From: Listeria immobilis
Lineage (GTDB): Bacteria > Bacillota > Bacilli > Lactobacillales > Listeriaceae
Assembly: GCF_014322765.1 (NCBI RefSeq)
Contig: NZ_JAASTZ010000003.1
Coordinates: 124,001 to 188,000 of the forward strand
DNA length: 64,000 nt
Reading direction: 5' to 3'
Shown piece after piece: positions 30,625 to 40,147 of this stretch. The position numbers and the translations under genes were made by a program. The notes under the pieces are model-generated. The model was given only the letters and a program-made list of their open reading frames with translations, ran no database searches and had not been told where the DNA came from. How positions within the stretch are numbered: position 1 is the first letter of the stretch; every line of letters begins with the position of its first letter.

Positions 30625-31356
30625 TTATTTTTTCTTACCAAACCTTGCTTCTGTCTTTAATTGTTTTACTTCATGATGAGATAACTCTCTTCGCTCACCA
30701 GCATTTAAGCCACGCAAGTTTAAAAAAGAATATTCTTCTCTTGAAAGTTTTTGCACTTCAAATCCTACTGCTTCAAACATTTTACGTACTTGACGATTCC
30801 GACCTTCATGAATAGTAATTTCTACAATTGCTTTATCTTTAGCTTTATCTGATGAACGTACTTTCACTTTCGCTGGAGCAGTTTTACGGCCATCAATTAC
30901 TACGCCACGCTCTAACGTCCGAATCACTTCTCTTTCCGGAATACCTTTTATTCGGGCGATATAGGTTTTAGAAACTTCATTTTTAGGGTGCATTAATAGA
31001 TTAGCAAAATCCCCATCATTTGTCATTAACAATAAGCCCGATGTGTCATAATCAAGTCTTCCAACTGGGTAAAGTCGTTCTGGAATATCTGCAAAATAAT
31101 CCGCTACAGTCGTCCGTCCTTTATCATCTGTAACAGCCGATACAGTTCCTCTAGGCTTGTAAAATAAGAAATAGCGATGTTCTTCTTTTGTTAACTGAAT
31201 TCCCTCCACTTCAATGCGTTCCGTTCCACTAACTTTAACACCTAATTCTGTTACTACTTTGCCATTTACTGTTACTTTTCCTTCTTTAATCAGTGTTTCT
31301 GCTTTTCTTCTAGAAGTAATACCTGCATTTGCAATTACTTTTTGTAAACGTTCCAT
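30625..31356 (-). CDS. rluB: 23S rRNA pseudouridine synthase RluB-like
   Basis: A 243-residue RsuA/RluB-family enzyme. An S4 RNA-binding domain is at the N-terminus (RLQKVIANAGITSRRKAE), and the catalytic aspartate is D102 in GRLDYDTSGLLLMTNDGD. Modifies uridine in 23S rRNA; the exact position is inferred from family. It follows scpB by two bases, as in the scpA-scpB-rluB cluster of many Firmicutes. The ATG has AGGAGGGG upstream. Confidence 0.92.
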   Translation of the reverse strand: MERLQKVIANAGITSRRKAETLIKEGKVTVNGKVVTELGVKVSGTERIEVEGIQLTKEEHRYFLFYKPRGTVSAVTDDKGRTTVADYFADIPERLYPVGRLDYDTSGLLLMTNDGDFANLLMHPKNEVSKTYIARIKGIPEREVIRTLERGVVIDGRKTAPAKVKVRSSDKAKDKAIVEITIHEGRNRQVRKMFEAVGFEVQKLSREEYSFLNLRGLNAGERRELSHHEVKQLKTEARFGKKK

Positions 31357-31358
31357 CT

Positions 31359-31955
31359 TTATTTCCCCTCCTGTTCTTTATTTTGGTTAAACCGGTCAAA
31401 AAACAGGTCCATTTCGTTTTGGTCTGGTTCTTCTGTTTCTGAATCAGCAAGTTTTGGTAAATCATCTAAAGAATTAAGCCCAAATGCATCTAAAAACTCA
31501 CTTGTAGTTATATATAATTTTGCTCGTCCAGCACCATCCACTCGTCCTTTATCTGTTACTAAACCTTTGGCAACTAATGTACGGATTGGTCCATCTGTTT
31601 GAACTCCACGCACTTCGTCTACTTCCATTCTTGTTACAGGTTGTCTATAAGCAATAATCGCCAATGTTTCTAGGGATGCTTGTGATAAGACAGTATTGCT
31701 TGGAACTTCCACTAATTTTCGCAAATATTCTGCATGCCCTTTTTTTGTGGCAAGTTGGAATGTTCCTGCTAGTTCTAGTAAAATAAGTCCTCGATCAGCA
31801 TTTTCATTGTATCGCTCACTTAACAACTCTAATAAATTGAGTGCTTCAATATGCGTAATCTCCATAACTCCGGTTAATTGTTCTGTTGAAAGTCCTGCAT
31901 CTCCTGCAGCAAAAAGTAAGCTCTCTAATATACCTATTTGTTCTTCTCTAGTCAC
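31359..31955 (-). CDS. scpB: Segregation and condensation protein B
   Basis: A kleisin-interacting winged-helix protein that completes the SMC-ScpAB condensin. The 198-residue sequence contains LESLLFAAGDAGLSTEQL at the N-terminus and ETLAIIAYRQPVTRMEVDEV, both typical. The start is GTG, overlapping the scpA stop by four bases (GTGA) with AGGGGAAG upstream, which means translational coupling to scpA. Confidence 0.94.
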   Translation of the reverse strand: MTREEQIGILESLLFAAGDAGLSTEQLTGVMEITHIEALNLLELLSERYNENADRGLILLELAGTFQLATKKGHAEYLRKLVEVPSNTVLSQASLETLAIIAYRQPVTRMEVDEVRGVQTDGPIRTLVAKGLVTDKGRVDGAGRAKLYITTSEFLDAFGLNSLDDLPKLADSETEEPDQNEMDLFFDRFNQNKEQEGK

Positions 31956-32701
31956 GATAGTTCTTCCCCTTTACCTAACACATATAAATCGGCAAAACTT
32001 TCCACTTGTTCCACTTCAACTAATTTTCGTTTCATTAATTCTAAAAGTGCTAAAAATGTAACAACTAACTGTTCCTTCGTCCGTTCTTCAAATAACTCGT
32101 CAAAACGCAAGCGGTGGTTTGGTTGTTGTTGCAATCTCCCGATAACAGCGTCCATTCGGTCATCTATCGAAATTTCTTGGGTTGTAATTCTTGTATGCAG
32201 TGGTTTGTTTAATTTTTTGCGTCGTAACATTTTATTAAAAGCACTTAGCATATCATTCAGCGATACATCTAGTTCAGCCACATGGGAACCATCCTCATAT
32301 TCAGCAAGATCCATTGGTGGCTTGCTGAAATAAAAGCTCCGTTCTGCTTCTTTTTCTTTTAATTCTTTTGCAGCCTCTTTAAAACGTTTATATTCCATTA
32401 ATTTCTCCACTAGAGCATCTCGTGGATCTTCTTCTTCTACTAGTGTATCATAATCAATTTCTAATTCCTGTTTTGGAAGAAGCATTTTACTTTTTATCTC
32501 AAGCAAAGTGGCTGCCATTACTAAATATTCACTAGCTACATCTAGTTCCATTTCTTGCATAGTGTGAACAAATTCCATATATTGGTCTGTAATCTCAGCC
32601 ATTGGAATATCATATATATCCACTTCTAACTGCCCGATTAGATGCAGAAGTAAATCAAGCGGTCCTTCAAATGCATCTACCTTAAAATTCATTTCTACCA
32701 T
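31952..32701 (-). CDS. scpA: Segregation and condensation protein A (kleisin)
   Basis: Kleisin subunit bridging SMC heads. The 249-residue protein has the N-terminal signature FEGPLDLLLHLIGQLEVDIY and the C-terminal winged-helix region LVVTFLALLELMKRKLVEVEQ. It lies 15 bases after lysA and overlaps scpB. The ATG at 32701 has a GGGCGGG site; a second ATG three codons later lacks one. Confidence 0.94.
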   Translation of the reverse strand: MVEMNFKVDAFEGPLDLLLHLIGQLEVDIYDIPMAEITDQYMEFVHTMQEMELDVASEYLVMAATLLEIKSKMLLPKQELEIDYDTLVEEEDPRDALVEKLMEYKRFKEAAKELKEKEAERSFYFSKPPMDLAEYEDGSHVAELDVSLNDMLSAFNKMLRRKKLNKPLHTRITTQEISIDDRMDAVIGRLQQQPNHRLRFDELFEERTKEQLVVTFLALLELMKRKLVEVEQVESFADLYVLGKGEELS

Positions 32702-32716
32702 ATTTGTCCCGCCCTA

Positions 32717-34027
32717 CTATAATGAAAGATCATTTTGCACTAAATTCTCGTATGTTTCGCGAGCCACTACTAATTTATCTACGCCATTCTCTACAAAAAC
32801 TACAGGAGGTCTAGGGATACGATTATAATTACTAGCCATTGCATAACCATATGCTCCGGTGCAAAAAACTGCTAAAACTTCTCCAGCATTCGATTTTGGT
32901 AGTGGTAAATCCCAAATCAGCATATCGCCAGACTCACAACATTTCCCTGCAATAGCAACAGTTTCTTCCGCTTCTTTCTCTGGACTAGCCGCAAGTACTG
33001 CATCATAATGCGCGTCATATAAAGCTGGACGAATATTATCAGACATACCGCCATCAACGGCTACATAATTCCTAATACCCGGTACTTCCTTTTTAGAACC
33101 AACTTTATAAAGTGTTGTTCCAGCTTCCCCAACTAAAGAACGACCAGGTTCAATCCATATTTCTGGAATAGCAATATCATTTGTATTTGCAACATCCCTT
33201 ACTTCTTCCATGATTTGGCGGACATATTCGCTTGGTTCTAATGGTTCGTCTTCTGCAGTATAACGAACTCCAAAGCCGCCTCCAAGGTTAAGTACTTTGG
33301 AATCAAAGCCGAGTGTTTGATGCCATTCAACTAATTTATCCATAATTCGACGGGCTGCTAATTTAAACCCAGTTGTTTCAAAAATTTGTGAACCAATATG
33401 GCAATGTAAACCAATTAAGTCAAAAGCCTCACTTGCTCCAAGAACTTGCTTAATAGCTAGTTCCGCTTGCCCATTTGTTAATCCAAACCCAAATTTCGAG
33501 TCATCTTGCCCCGTTAAAATATAGTCATGCGTATGTGCTTCAATACCTGGTGTAACTCGAATTAACACAGATGCTTTCTCATTTCTTTCTATTAATATAT
33601 CTTCTAATAAACTAATTTCATAATAATTATCCAAAACAAAGCAACCAATGCCATAATCAAGCGCCATATGGATTTCTTCAGCACTTTTGTTATTACCATG
33701 AAAATGAATACGTTCTGCTGGAAATCCAGCTTTAATGGCTGTATATAGTTCTCCGCCAGATACTACATCCAGTGATAACCCTTCTTCTGCCATCAACTGA
33801 TATATCGCAACAGCAGAAAAAGCCTTGCTGGCATATGCAACTTGTGCCTTCACACCAAGATTTTCAAATGTTTTTTTAAATCCTCTTGCACGGTCTCGGA
33901 TTAGCGCCACATCATAAACATAAAGCGGTGTGCCATATTTTTCGGCCAACTTTAAAGTGTCCACCCCTCCAATTTCGAGATGTCCTTCTGCATTTACATT
34001 CATTGTTCCTAGCCGTTCAAACGTCAC
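32717..34027 (-). CDS. lysA: Diaminopimelate decarboxylase
   Basis: Last step of lysine synthesis, meso-DAP to L-lysine. The 436-residue fold-type III PLP enzyme has the PLP lysine K68 in YASKAF, GGGFGVRY, EPGRSLVGEAG and the active-site cysteine in GKCCESGD. It starts with GTG at 34027 after AAAGGTGGG. It is followed closely by scpA, scpB and rluB, so chromosome-segregation genes may be transcribed together with it. Confidence 0.95.
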   Translation of the reverse strand: MTFERLGTMNVNAEGHLEIGGVDTLKLAEKYGTPLYVYDVALIRDRARGFKKTFENLGVKAQVAYASKAFSAVAIYQLMAEEGLSLDVVSGGELYTAIKAGFPAERIHFHGNNKSAEEIHMALDYGIGCFVLDNYYEISLLEDILIERNEKASVLIRVTPGIEAHTHDYILTGQDDSKFGFGLTNGQAELAIKQVLGASEAFDLIGLHCHIGSQIFETTGFKLAARRIMDKLVEWHQTLGFDSKVLNLGGGFGVRYTAEDEPLEPSEYVRQIMEEVRDVANTNDIAIPEIWIEPGRSLVGEAGTTLYKVGSKKEVPGIRNYVAVDGGMSDNIRPALYDAHYDAVLAASPEKEAEETVAIAGKCCESGDMLIWDLPLPKSNAGEVLAVFCTGAYGYAMASNYNRIPRPPVVFVENGVDKLVVARETYENLVQNDLSL

Positions 34028-34131
34028 GCCAATCCCACCTTTACATTACAGATTTTTAAAAGTTCTTTTATATAGTAGCACACTAAGAAGCCGAGCGACA
34101 ATAACTATCTAAAAATAATATCAAATCCATG

Positions 34132-34193
34132 AAAAAAGTTCAGCTGATTTCAATATCTTCCTGTCTCAGAAAATAACGAAATCAGCTGAACTT
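34132..34193 (-). terminator. Terminator after the purine nucleoside phosphorylase gene
   Basis: On the minus strand AAGTTCAGCTGATTTC pairs perfectly with GAAATCAGCTGAACTT across a loop of about 26 bases, followed by six T. It closes the xerD-deoB-punA unit. Confidence 0.88.
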
Positions 34194-34208
34194 GTACAAC
34201 CAATTACT

Positions 34209-35027
34209 TTAAGAAATTTTAGCAACAATCGCTTTTACATATTGTAAAAATGTGCTACGAACTCGTTCTGTTGTTTCGATAACTTCCTCATGTGAAAGTG
34301 GTTGGTCTAAAATCCCAGCTGCCATATTAGTAATGCAAGAAATGCCTAGAACGCGTAGTCCAGCATGGTTCGCAATAATTACTTCTGGTACTGTTGACAT
34401 TCCAACTGCATCTGCTCCAAGTGTGCGCATCATTTGGATTTCTGCAGGTGTTTCATAGGTTGGACCGCTAAATCCAGCATAAACGCCTTCACAAATGGTT
34501 AAATCAAGCTCTTGCGCAATTAATCTAGCTTCGACACGTAAATCTAAGTTATACGCTTCCGACATATCTGGGAAGCGAGGTCCAAAATGACTATCATTTG
34601 GCCCAATAAGCGGACTTGTTCCAGTAAAGTTAATGTGGTCTGAAATTAGCATCAAGTCTCCCGCAGAAAACAGTTCGTTCACACCGCCAGCCGCATTAGT
34701 TACAATCAGCACTTCAACACCTAACTCTTTCATTACTCGAACTGGAAAAGTAACTTCTTGCATCGAATACCCTTCATAAAAATGGAAGCGCCCTTGCATC
34801 GCAACTACTTCTTTATGTTCTAATTCACCAAAAACAAATTGTCCAGCATGTCCTTCTACTGTGGAAACTGGAAAATGAGGAATTTCACTATAAGAAAGTT
34901 TTGTTGGTTGTGTAATTTCATCCGCTAACACTCCTAATCCAGATCCTAAAATTAATCCGATTTTTGGTGTTCCAGTGTAACTTTCTCTAATTTTTGCAAC
35001 TGCTTCATTTACCTTTTCTAAACTCAT
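34209..35027 (-). CDS. punA: Purine nucleoside phosphorylase, trimeric type
   Basis: Phosphorolysis of guanosine and inosine to base and ribose-1-phosphate. The 272-residue protein has LILGSGLGVLADEI, the phosphate-site region MQGRFHFYEGYSM, VTNAAGGVN and the purine-site MSTVPEVIIANH. It lies 18 bases after deoB, which acts on the pentose phosphate released; the two form a nucleoside salvage pair. Known as pnp or pupG in related genomes. The ATG has AAGGAGGAAC upstream. Confidence 0.93.
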   Translation of the reverse strand: MSLEKVNEAVAKIRESYTGTPKIGLILGSGLGVLADEITQPTKLSYSEIPHFPVSTVEGHAGQFVFGELEHKEVVAMQGRFHFYEGYSMQEVTFPVRVMKELGVEVLIVTNAAGGVNELFSAGDLMLISDHINFTGTSPLIGPNDSHFGPRFPDMSEAYNLDLRVEARLIAQELDLTICEGVYAGFSGPTYETPAEIQMMRTLGADAVGMSTVPEVIIANHAGLRVLGISCITNMAAGILDQPLSHEEVIETTERVRSTFLQYVKAIVAKIS

Positions 35028-35045
35028 GCTTGTTCCTCCTTTTTC

Positions 35046-36230
35046 CTATTTCAAGTCTGCTAAGAAACTTTTTCCGTATTCAGGCATTTTTACATCAAAA
35101 TTGTCTGCAACTGTTGCACCAAGATCGGCAAAAGTTTTTCGTAATTCTAGTTCTGAACCACCATTTTTAAAGCGAGGTGAGTACACTAGTAATGGAACAA
35201 ATTCGCGTGTATGATCTGTACCAGTATAGGTTGGGTCATTTCCGTGATCAGCAGTAATAATCAACAAATCATCCGCTGTTAGTTTTTCCATTACTTCTTC
35301 TAAACGACCATCAAAGTCTACTAATGCATCCGCATAACCTTGTGGATCACGACGATGACCAAATAGCGCATCAAAGTCTACTAAGTTAAGGAAACTCATT
35401 CCGGTAAAGTCTTTGTCAAGAATAGAAATAAATTGATCCATTCCGTCCATATTAGATTTCGTACGAATAGATTCCGTCACACCTTCACCATCGAAAATAT
35501 CAGAAATTTTCCCAATCGCAATGACTTCTTTACCACCGTCTTTAAGTGCATCCATCACAGTTGGTTTAAATGGTTTTAGCGCATAGTCATGACGATTTGG
35601 TGTTCTTACAAATGCTCCAGGTTCTCCAACAAAAGGTCGCGCAATAATCCGGCCAAGCATATATGGGTCATCTAAAGTAATCTCACGACAGAATTCGCAA
35701 ATTTCGTATAGTTCTTCAAGTGGAACCACCTCTTCATGAGCCGCAATTTGCAGCACTGAATCAGCGGATGTATAAACGATTAAAGCTCCTGTTTTCACAT
35801 GTTCTTCGCCAAGTTCAGCCATAATTTCTGTGCCGCTAGCAGGTTTATTACCAATTACTTTGCGACCAGTTTTTGCTTCGATTTGGTTAATTAATTCAGC
35901 TGGAAAGCCATCAGGAAAAACGCGGAATGGCGTATCAATATATAGTCCCATAATTTCCCAGTGACCTGTCATCGTATCTTTCCCATTAGAAGCCTCTTGC
36001 ATTTTTGTATAGTATGCAAGTGGTTTTTCTGCTTTTTTAATTCCTTCTATTTCACGAATATTTGATAAGCCAAGTTTGCCCATTTCTGGCATTTTTAATC
36101 CGCCAACAAATTTCGCAATATGGCCAAATGTATCTACATCAAAATCACCGAATTCTGCTGCATCTGGGGCTTCCCCGATACCAACTGAATCCATTACAAC
36201 TACATGTACTCGTTTAAATTTATCTGGCAT
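35046..36230 (-). CDS. deoB: Phosphopentomutase
   Basis: Interconverts ribose/deoxyribose 1- and 5-phosphates. The 394-residue alkaline-phosphatase-fold enzyme shows the metal-binding segments [11 protein letters not shown] (14-24), [10 protein letters not shown] with the phospho-threonine region, and [19 protein letters not shown]. It sits between xerD and punA with short gaps, as in Bacillus (drm). The ATG has AAAGGATG upstream. Confidence 0.95.
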   Translation of the reverse strand: MPDKFKRVHVVVMDSVGIGEAPDAAEFGDFDVDTFGHIAKFVGGLKMPEMGKLGLSNIREIEGIKKAEKPLAYYTKMQEASNGKDTMTGHWEIMGLYIDTPFRVFPDGFPAELINQIEAKTGRKVIGNKPASGTEIMAELGEEHVKTGALIVYTSADSVLQIAAHEEVVPLEELYEICEFCREITLDDPYMLGRIIARPFVGEPGAFVRTPNRHDYALKPFKPTVMDALKDGGKEVIAIGKISDIFDGEGVTESIRTKSNMDGMDQFISILDKDFTGMSFLNLVDFDALFGHRRDPQGYADALVDFDGRLEEVMEKLTADDLLIITADHGNDPTYTGTDHTREFVPLLVYSPRFKNGGSELELRKTFADLGATVADNFDVKMPEYGKSFLADLK

Positions 36231-36257
36231 ATTTACTCATCCTTTTCCATTATATTT

Positions 36258-37151
36258 TTAAGCACGCGGGTGAAATTGTTTGTATACATCTTTTAACCGC
36301 AGCTTGGTTACATGGGTATAAATTTGTGTAGTGGAGATATCCGCATGGCCAAGAAGTTCTTGTACTGAACGGAGATCCGCCCCATTTTCAAGTAAGTGTG
36401 TGGCAAATGAATGGCGCAAAGTATGCGGTGTAATCGGCTTTTCAATTCCCGACGCTTTCGCAATACCTTTTAATATTTTCCAAAATCCTTGTCTCGTAAG
36501 TCCTTGACCATGATGGTTTAAAAATACAAAATCATTGCGGTATTTCGGCTTTCTAAGTTTCGGTCTTGCTTCCTCTAAATACTTTTCTAACACATTGGTT
36601 GCGGTTTTTCCAAGTGGAATGATTCTTTCTTTATCCCCTTTACCAATGGTTTGAATAAAGCCCATTTGTAAATGTAAATCATCCATTTTAAGCTGCACGA
36701 GTTCGGTCACACGAAGCCCCGTTGCATATAAAATTTCCATCATCGCTTGGTCTCTAAGCCCGAGCGGTGTACTTATATCTGAGGAACGAAGCAATAATTC
36801 TACATCATCTAAATTTAATACTTTTGGCAACCCTTGCGCTTGTTTTGGCGTTTCAATTTGAATCATTGGGTCGTGGGACATTTTCCCATCGTGCATTAAG
36901 TAATGAAAAAAAGACCGCAACGAAGCAATATATCTTGCAACGCTTCTTGCTGATTTTCCTTCATTTCGCGCAAACGCCATAAATCCAACGATATCGCTTC
37001 TTTTAAGAGTGTTTGGATCAGTAAAATTACTCGCTGTATTCATATAAGAAACAAAATAATGTATATCCCGTTCGTAAGCTTTTATCGTATTCTGTGATAA
37101 GCCCTTCTCTACAATTAAAAAATGTAAAAAATCATCTATTAAATCATTCAT
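36258..37151 (-). CDS. xerD: Site-specific tyrosine recombinase XerD
   Basis: Resolves chromosome dimers at dif with XerC. From the ATG at 37151 (site GGAGG eight bases upstream; an in-frame GTG five codons earlier lies inside that site) the protein has 297 residues. Catalytic residues are all present: R147, K171, H243, R246, H269 and nucleophile Y278. The N-terminal SAM-like DNA-binding domain covers about 1-90. It is the first gene of xerD-deoB-punA. No adjacent mobile element is seen, so it is the housekeeping enzyme. Confidence 0.94.
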   Translation of the reverse strand: MNDLIDDFLHFLIVEKGLSQNTIKAYERDIHYFVSYMNTASNFTDPNTLKRSDIVGFMAFARNEGKSARSVARYIASLRSFFHYLMHDGKMSHDPMIQIETPKQAQGLPKVLNLDDVELLLRSSDISTPLGLRDQAMMEILYATGLRVTELVQLKMDDLHLQMGFIQTIGKGDKERIIPLGKTATNVLEKYLEEARPKLRKPKYRNDFVFLNHHGQGLTRQGFWKILKGIAKASGIEKPITPHTLRHSFATHLLENGADLRSVQELLGHADISTTQIYTHVTKLRLKDVYKQFHPRA

Positions 37152-37263
37152 AAGCGTTTCCTCCACAAGTCCTATTCTAACACGTTCCGCTTCAAGTGAA
37201 AACGTTTAAGCGATGAAAAAAACATGTAATACTTTTCGCACAATTCAGTTCACGTTTTTTCAC

Positions 37264-37294
37264 AAAAAAAGTTTGAGACAGATTATCTCAAACT
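37264..37294 (-). terminator. Intrinsic terminator after fur
   Basis: Minus strand AGTTTGAGA pairs with TCTCAAACT, followed by seven T residues, four bases past the fur stop. Confidence 0.9.
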
Positions 37295-37297
37295 CAC

Positions 37298-37756
37298 TTA
37301 ACCATTATTCTTTTTTGATTTTTGTCTGCACTCGGCACATACACCTTGAAAAGTTAGACGATGATCTTTTACAAGAAAATGCCATTTTGATTCAATTATT
37401 TTTTCTACATCTTCTAATAAATCTTCTTGGATTTCCTCTACGGAACCACATTCTAAACAAACAAGATGATGATGGAAATGCTTGGCGCCTTCTTGTCGTA
37501 AATCATAACGAGATACACCATCACCAAAGTTAATTTTATCTACTACACGAAGCTCTGTTAATAGCTCTAATGTTCTATAAACCGTTGCAAGTCCAGTATC
37601 AGGCGCAATATCTTTTACACGCAAGAAAACTTCCTCTGCACTTAAATGATCTTTTTCATTTTCAAGTAAAACGCGAACAGTTGCCTCTCGTTGTGGAGTT
37701 AATTTATAACTAGCATCATGAAGTTGTGCTTTAATGCGTCCAATACGCCCTTCCAT
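37298..37756 (-). CDS. fur: Ferric uptake regulator Fur
   Basis: Iron-responsive repressor. From the ATG at 37756 (site GGGAGGAA) it has 152 residues: winged helix with TPQREATVRVLLE and TGLATVYRTLELL, the metal site HFHHHLVC, and two structural-zinc pairs C100-x2-C103 and C140-x2-C143. The frame is open 34 codons upstream, but that stretch covers the promoter and PerR box. It lies beside the Fur-type fhu locus that it probably controls. Confidence 0.94.
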   Translation of the reverse strand: MEGRIGRIKAQLHDASYKLTPQREATVRVLLENEKDHLSAEEVFLRVKDIAPDTGLATVYRTLELLTELRVVDKINFGDGVSRYDLRQEGAKHFHHHLVCLECGSVEEIQEDLLEDVEKIIESKWHFLVKDHRLTFQGVCAECRQKSKKNNG

Positions 37757-37829
37757 TCTGGTTCCTCCCTTAGTTGCAATAACAAGTTGTCTTTCTAAAT
37801 TATCATCATTATCATTTAACAATAAATAC

Positions 37830-37858
37830 AGTTTATAATAATTATAAATAAAATGCAA
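37830..37858 (-). promoter_or_regulatory. fur promoter with overlapping PerR box
   Basis: On the minus strand TTGCAT (37858-37853), a 17-base spacer and TAAACT (37835-37830) form a promoter. A perfect 15-bp PerR box, TTATAATTATTATAA, occupies 37833-37847 in the spacer and -10. PerR control of fur is reported for Listeria and Bacillus relatives. Confidence 0.85.
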
Positions 37859-37903
37859 GCTTGGAAATCCTTTTCCAACCTATTAAATTCCTCGTATTCA
37901 ATT

Positions 37904-37944
37904 CCTATTGCTTATGTTTACTAACATATCACAAAAGCAATAGG
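37904..37944. repeat. Nested inverted repeat downstream of fhuG
   Basis: CCTATTGCTT pairs with AAGCAATAGG, with an inner ATGTT/AACAT stem. It is not followed by a T-run on the minus strand, so it may be a 3' stability hairpin of the fhu transcript. Confidence 0.5.
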
Positions 37945-37998
37945 CTGTCTACAATCATTATCAATTACTATAAAATTTCTCGTTATTTATAATAATTC

Positions 37999-39021
37999 TT
38001 ATTTAGCTTTAGCAAGAAGAAATAAGAAATACGGGGCACCAATAACCGCCACGACAATACCAGCAAATATTTCGGAAGGTTGAATAATTAAACGTCCAAT
38101 TGTATCCGCTAAAAGTAATAATAAGCCGCCAGCAAGTGCAGAAGTCACCATTACAAAACGATGCGCTGAACCGACTAATCTCCTAGCAATATGCGGTCCA
38201 ATTAGTCCAATAAACGCTATCCCGCCACTAACAGAGACACAAGCTGCGGCAAGACCAACTGCGACAATTAATAGAAGAAATTTTTCTCGTTCAACACGAA
38301 CACCAAGTCCAGTCGCTACTTGATCACCGAAAGAAAGAACATCTAGTGTCTTCACTTTCATAAAAGCAATCGCACCTAAAACGATCAACCAGGGTAAAAG
38401 CGCATAAACATATTGCCAACTAGATGCCCAGATATTTCCCGCCATCCATTCTGCATACCGTTGATAATTTTGTGGATCCAGTCGAATACTTAAAAGTGTA
38501 ATCAGTGCTGCAATTGCCGCCGCAACAGCAATCCCAGTTAAAAGTAAGCGATTAGGCAACAAACCTTCTTTTCGACTATAAGAAAGACCATACACGACAA
38601 ACGCAGTCAAAATCGCACCAATAAATCCGATAAATGGCATAAATAAAACAGGCACTTCCATGGTTGAAGGGAAGAAAGAAATATAAAGCATAACAGCTAA
38701 ACCAGCACCATTATTTATCCCTAAAATTCCTGGATCAGCAAGTCCATTTCCAGAAATGCCTTGTAAAATTGTTCCCGAAACAGCTAAACCAGCGCCAACC
38801 AAAAGTGCGATAACAATTCTTGGCAATCGAAACTCTGTCACGATAAGTTGAGTGCCTGGGTCCGCCATCCCAAAGAATGACTTTATTACTTCTAAAAATG
38901 GTAATTTAGAATAACCTGCATTGACACTATATGTAAATATAATAAAAATAAATAAACTTAAAATAATAATAGTCCATATCCGCTGTGATTTTTTCCTTTT
39001 TTCTGCTGCAGTCATATACAT
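37999..39021 (-). CDS. fhuG: Iron-hydroxamate ABC transporter permease FhuG
   Basis: A FecCD-family permease of 340 residues with about ten hydrophobic segments and the family loop SGNGLADPGILGINNGAGLAV. Its ATG overlaps the fhuB stop by one base (TAATG) with GGAGGAAC upstream. It pairs with FhuB to form the membrane channel for ferric hydroxamates; FhuC encoded divergently supplies ATPase and FhuD the binding protein. The closest gene-order match is the lmo1957-1960 locus. Confidence 0.93.
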   Translation of the reverse strand: MYMTAAEKRKKSQRIWTIIILSLFIFIIFTYSVNAGYSKLPFLEVIKSFFGMADPGTQLIVTEFRLPRIVIALLVGAGLAVSGTILQGISGNGLADPGILGINNGAGLAVMLYISFFPSTMEVPVLFMPFIGFIGAILTAFVVYGLSYSRKEGLLPNRLLLTGIAVAAAIAALITLLSIRLDPQNYQRYAEWMAGNIWASSWQYVYALLPWLIVLGAIAFMKVKTLDVLSFGDQVATGLGVRVEREKFLLLIVAVGLAAACVSVSGGIAFIGLIGPHIARRLVGSAHRFVMVTSALAGGLLLLLADTIGRLIIQPSEIFAGIVVAVIGAPYFLFLLAKAK

Positions 39022-40046
39022 TATAAGTTCCTCCTTTCTTTACGAGCAATATAAAGGAAGAAAGGAACTCCAATTAAAGCGAAAACCACGCTAATTGGCG
39101 TTTCATATGGCGGGTTAATCGTTCTTGCTACAATATCAGCAACCAGTGTTAAAAACGCCCCAACAACTGCTGAGCAAGGAATAATCCACCGATAGTCTAC
39201 CCCTACTAAATAGCGGACCAAATGAGGCACAATTAAACCAATAAATCCAACCGGACCAACTACAGATACAGCTAAGCCCGCTAAAACAAGCACGACGAGC
39301 ATGGAAGCAATTTTAACTAAGGTAGTATTTTCGCCAAGACCAATTGCAATATCATCGCCTAAACTTAAAATGGTAATAGACTTACTTAAAAGTAGTGCTA
39401 CAATTAATGCGCCCAGTAACCATGGCCAAATTGCCGCAAGTTGACCCCATTTCACACCAGCAACTCCACCAGCATACCAAAATGCCAAATCCTGACTTAA
39501 TTTAAAGTAAATCGCAATCCCCTCACTCAACGCAGTCAAAAGTGAACTAACCGCTGCCCCAGCAAGTACTAATCGTGTTGGTGACATGGCACTACCTGCA
39601 ATGGAACTAACACCAAACACCATAAACGCCCCAATTGCCGCTCCAACAAAAGAAAAAATTATTAACGAATTATAACTAAGACCTGGCATAAAAGCAAAAC
39701 AAATTGCTACCATAAAAGTAGAACCAGCATTTAGTCCTAAAAGTCCAGAGTCAGCAAGCGGATTCCTTGTAATCCCTTGCATAATGGCCCCTGCCACGGC
39801 AAATGCGGCACCAATCGCCATATCAGCAATTACCCTTGGAACACGCAAACTCCGTATAATCTGGTGGTCTGTTTCTGAGCTGTTATAATGAAAGAGCGCA
39901 TCCCAGACAGTACTTAATTGAATATCTGCCGCTCCAACTGCAATGCCAAATAGCGCCATAATAAGGAGCGCTACAAGCCCAGCTGTAAGTATAAAAATAG
40001 CAACAGCTGGTCTTGTGTTCATTTTTAACTGTTTTGACTTATCCAT
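39021..40046 (-). CDS. fhuB: Iron-hydroxamate ABC transporter permease FhuB
   Basis: A FecCD-family permease of about 341 residues, with GITRNPLADSGLLGLNAGST as the characteristic cytoplasmic loop and IGLIVPHLVRYLVG near the C-terminus. Two starts are possible: ATG at 40046, nine bases after AAGGAA, and an in-frame GTG two codons earlier that lies too close to that site. It follows fhuD by about 100 bases on the same strand, so fhuD-fhuB-fhuG form one transcript. Confidence 0.92.
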   Translation of the reverse strand: MDKSKQLKMNTRPAVAIFILTAGLVALLIMALFGIAVGAADIQLSTVWDALFHYNSSETDHQIIRSLRVPRVIADMAIGAAFAVAGAIMQGITRNPLADSGLLGLNAGSTFMVAICFAFMPGLSYNSLIIFSFVGAAIGAFMVFGVSSIAGSAMSPTRLVLAGAAVSSLLTALSEGIAIYFKLSQDLAFWYAGGVAGVKWGQLAAIWPWLLGALIVALLLSKSITILSLGDDIAIGLGENTTLVKIASMLVVLVLAGLAVSVVGPVGFIGLIVPHLVRYLVGVDYRWIIPCSAVVGAFLTLVADIVARTINPPYETPISVVFALIGVPFFLYIARKERRNL

Positions 40047-40147
40047 CTGCACAAATTCCTTCCATTTGATATCTCTGCTCGTTTTAGGTGATAATAATTA
40101 TCAATCGCAAAGAAAATTATATCAATTTACCTCGCTAATCGCAATAT

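Noticed and set aside
36258-37151. XerD as integrase of a mobile element
   Set aside because: Full-length housekeeping XerD with deoB and punA downstream; no att-like repeats or phage genes are near.
37956-37972. Fur-box-like GATAATGATT downstream of fhuG
   Set aside because: Only the left half matches the consensus and it is not at a promoter.
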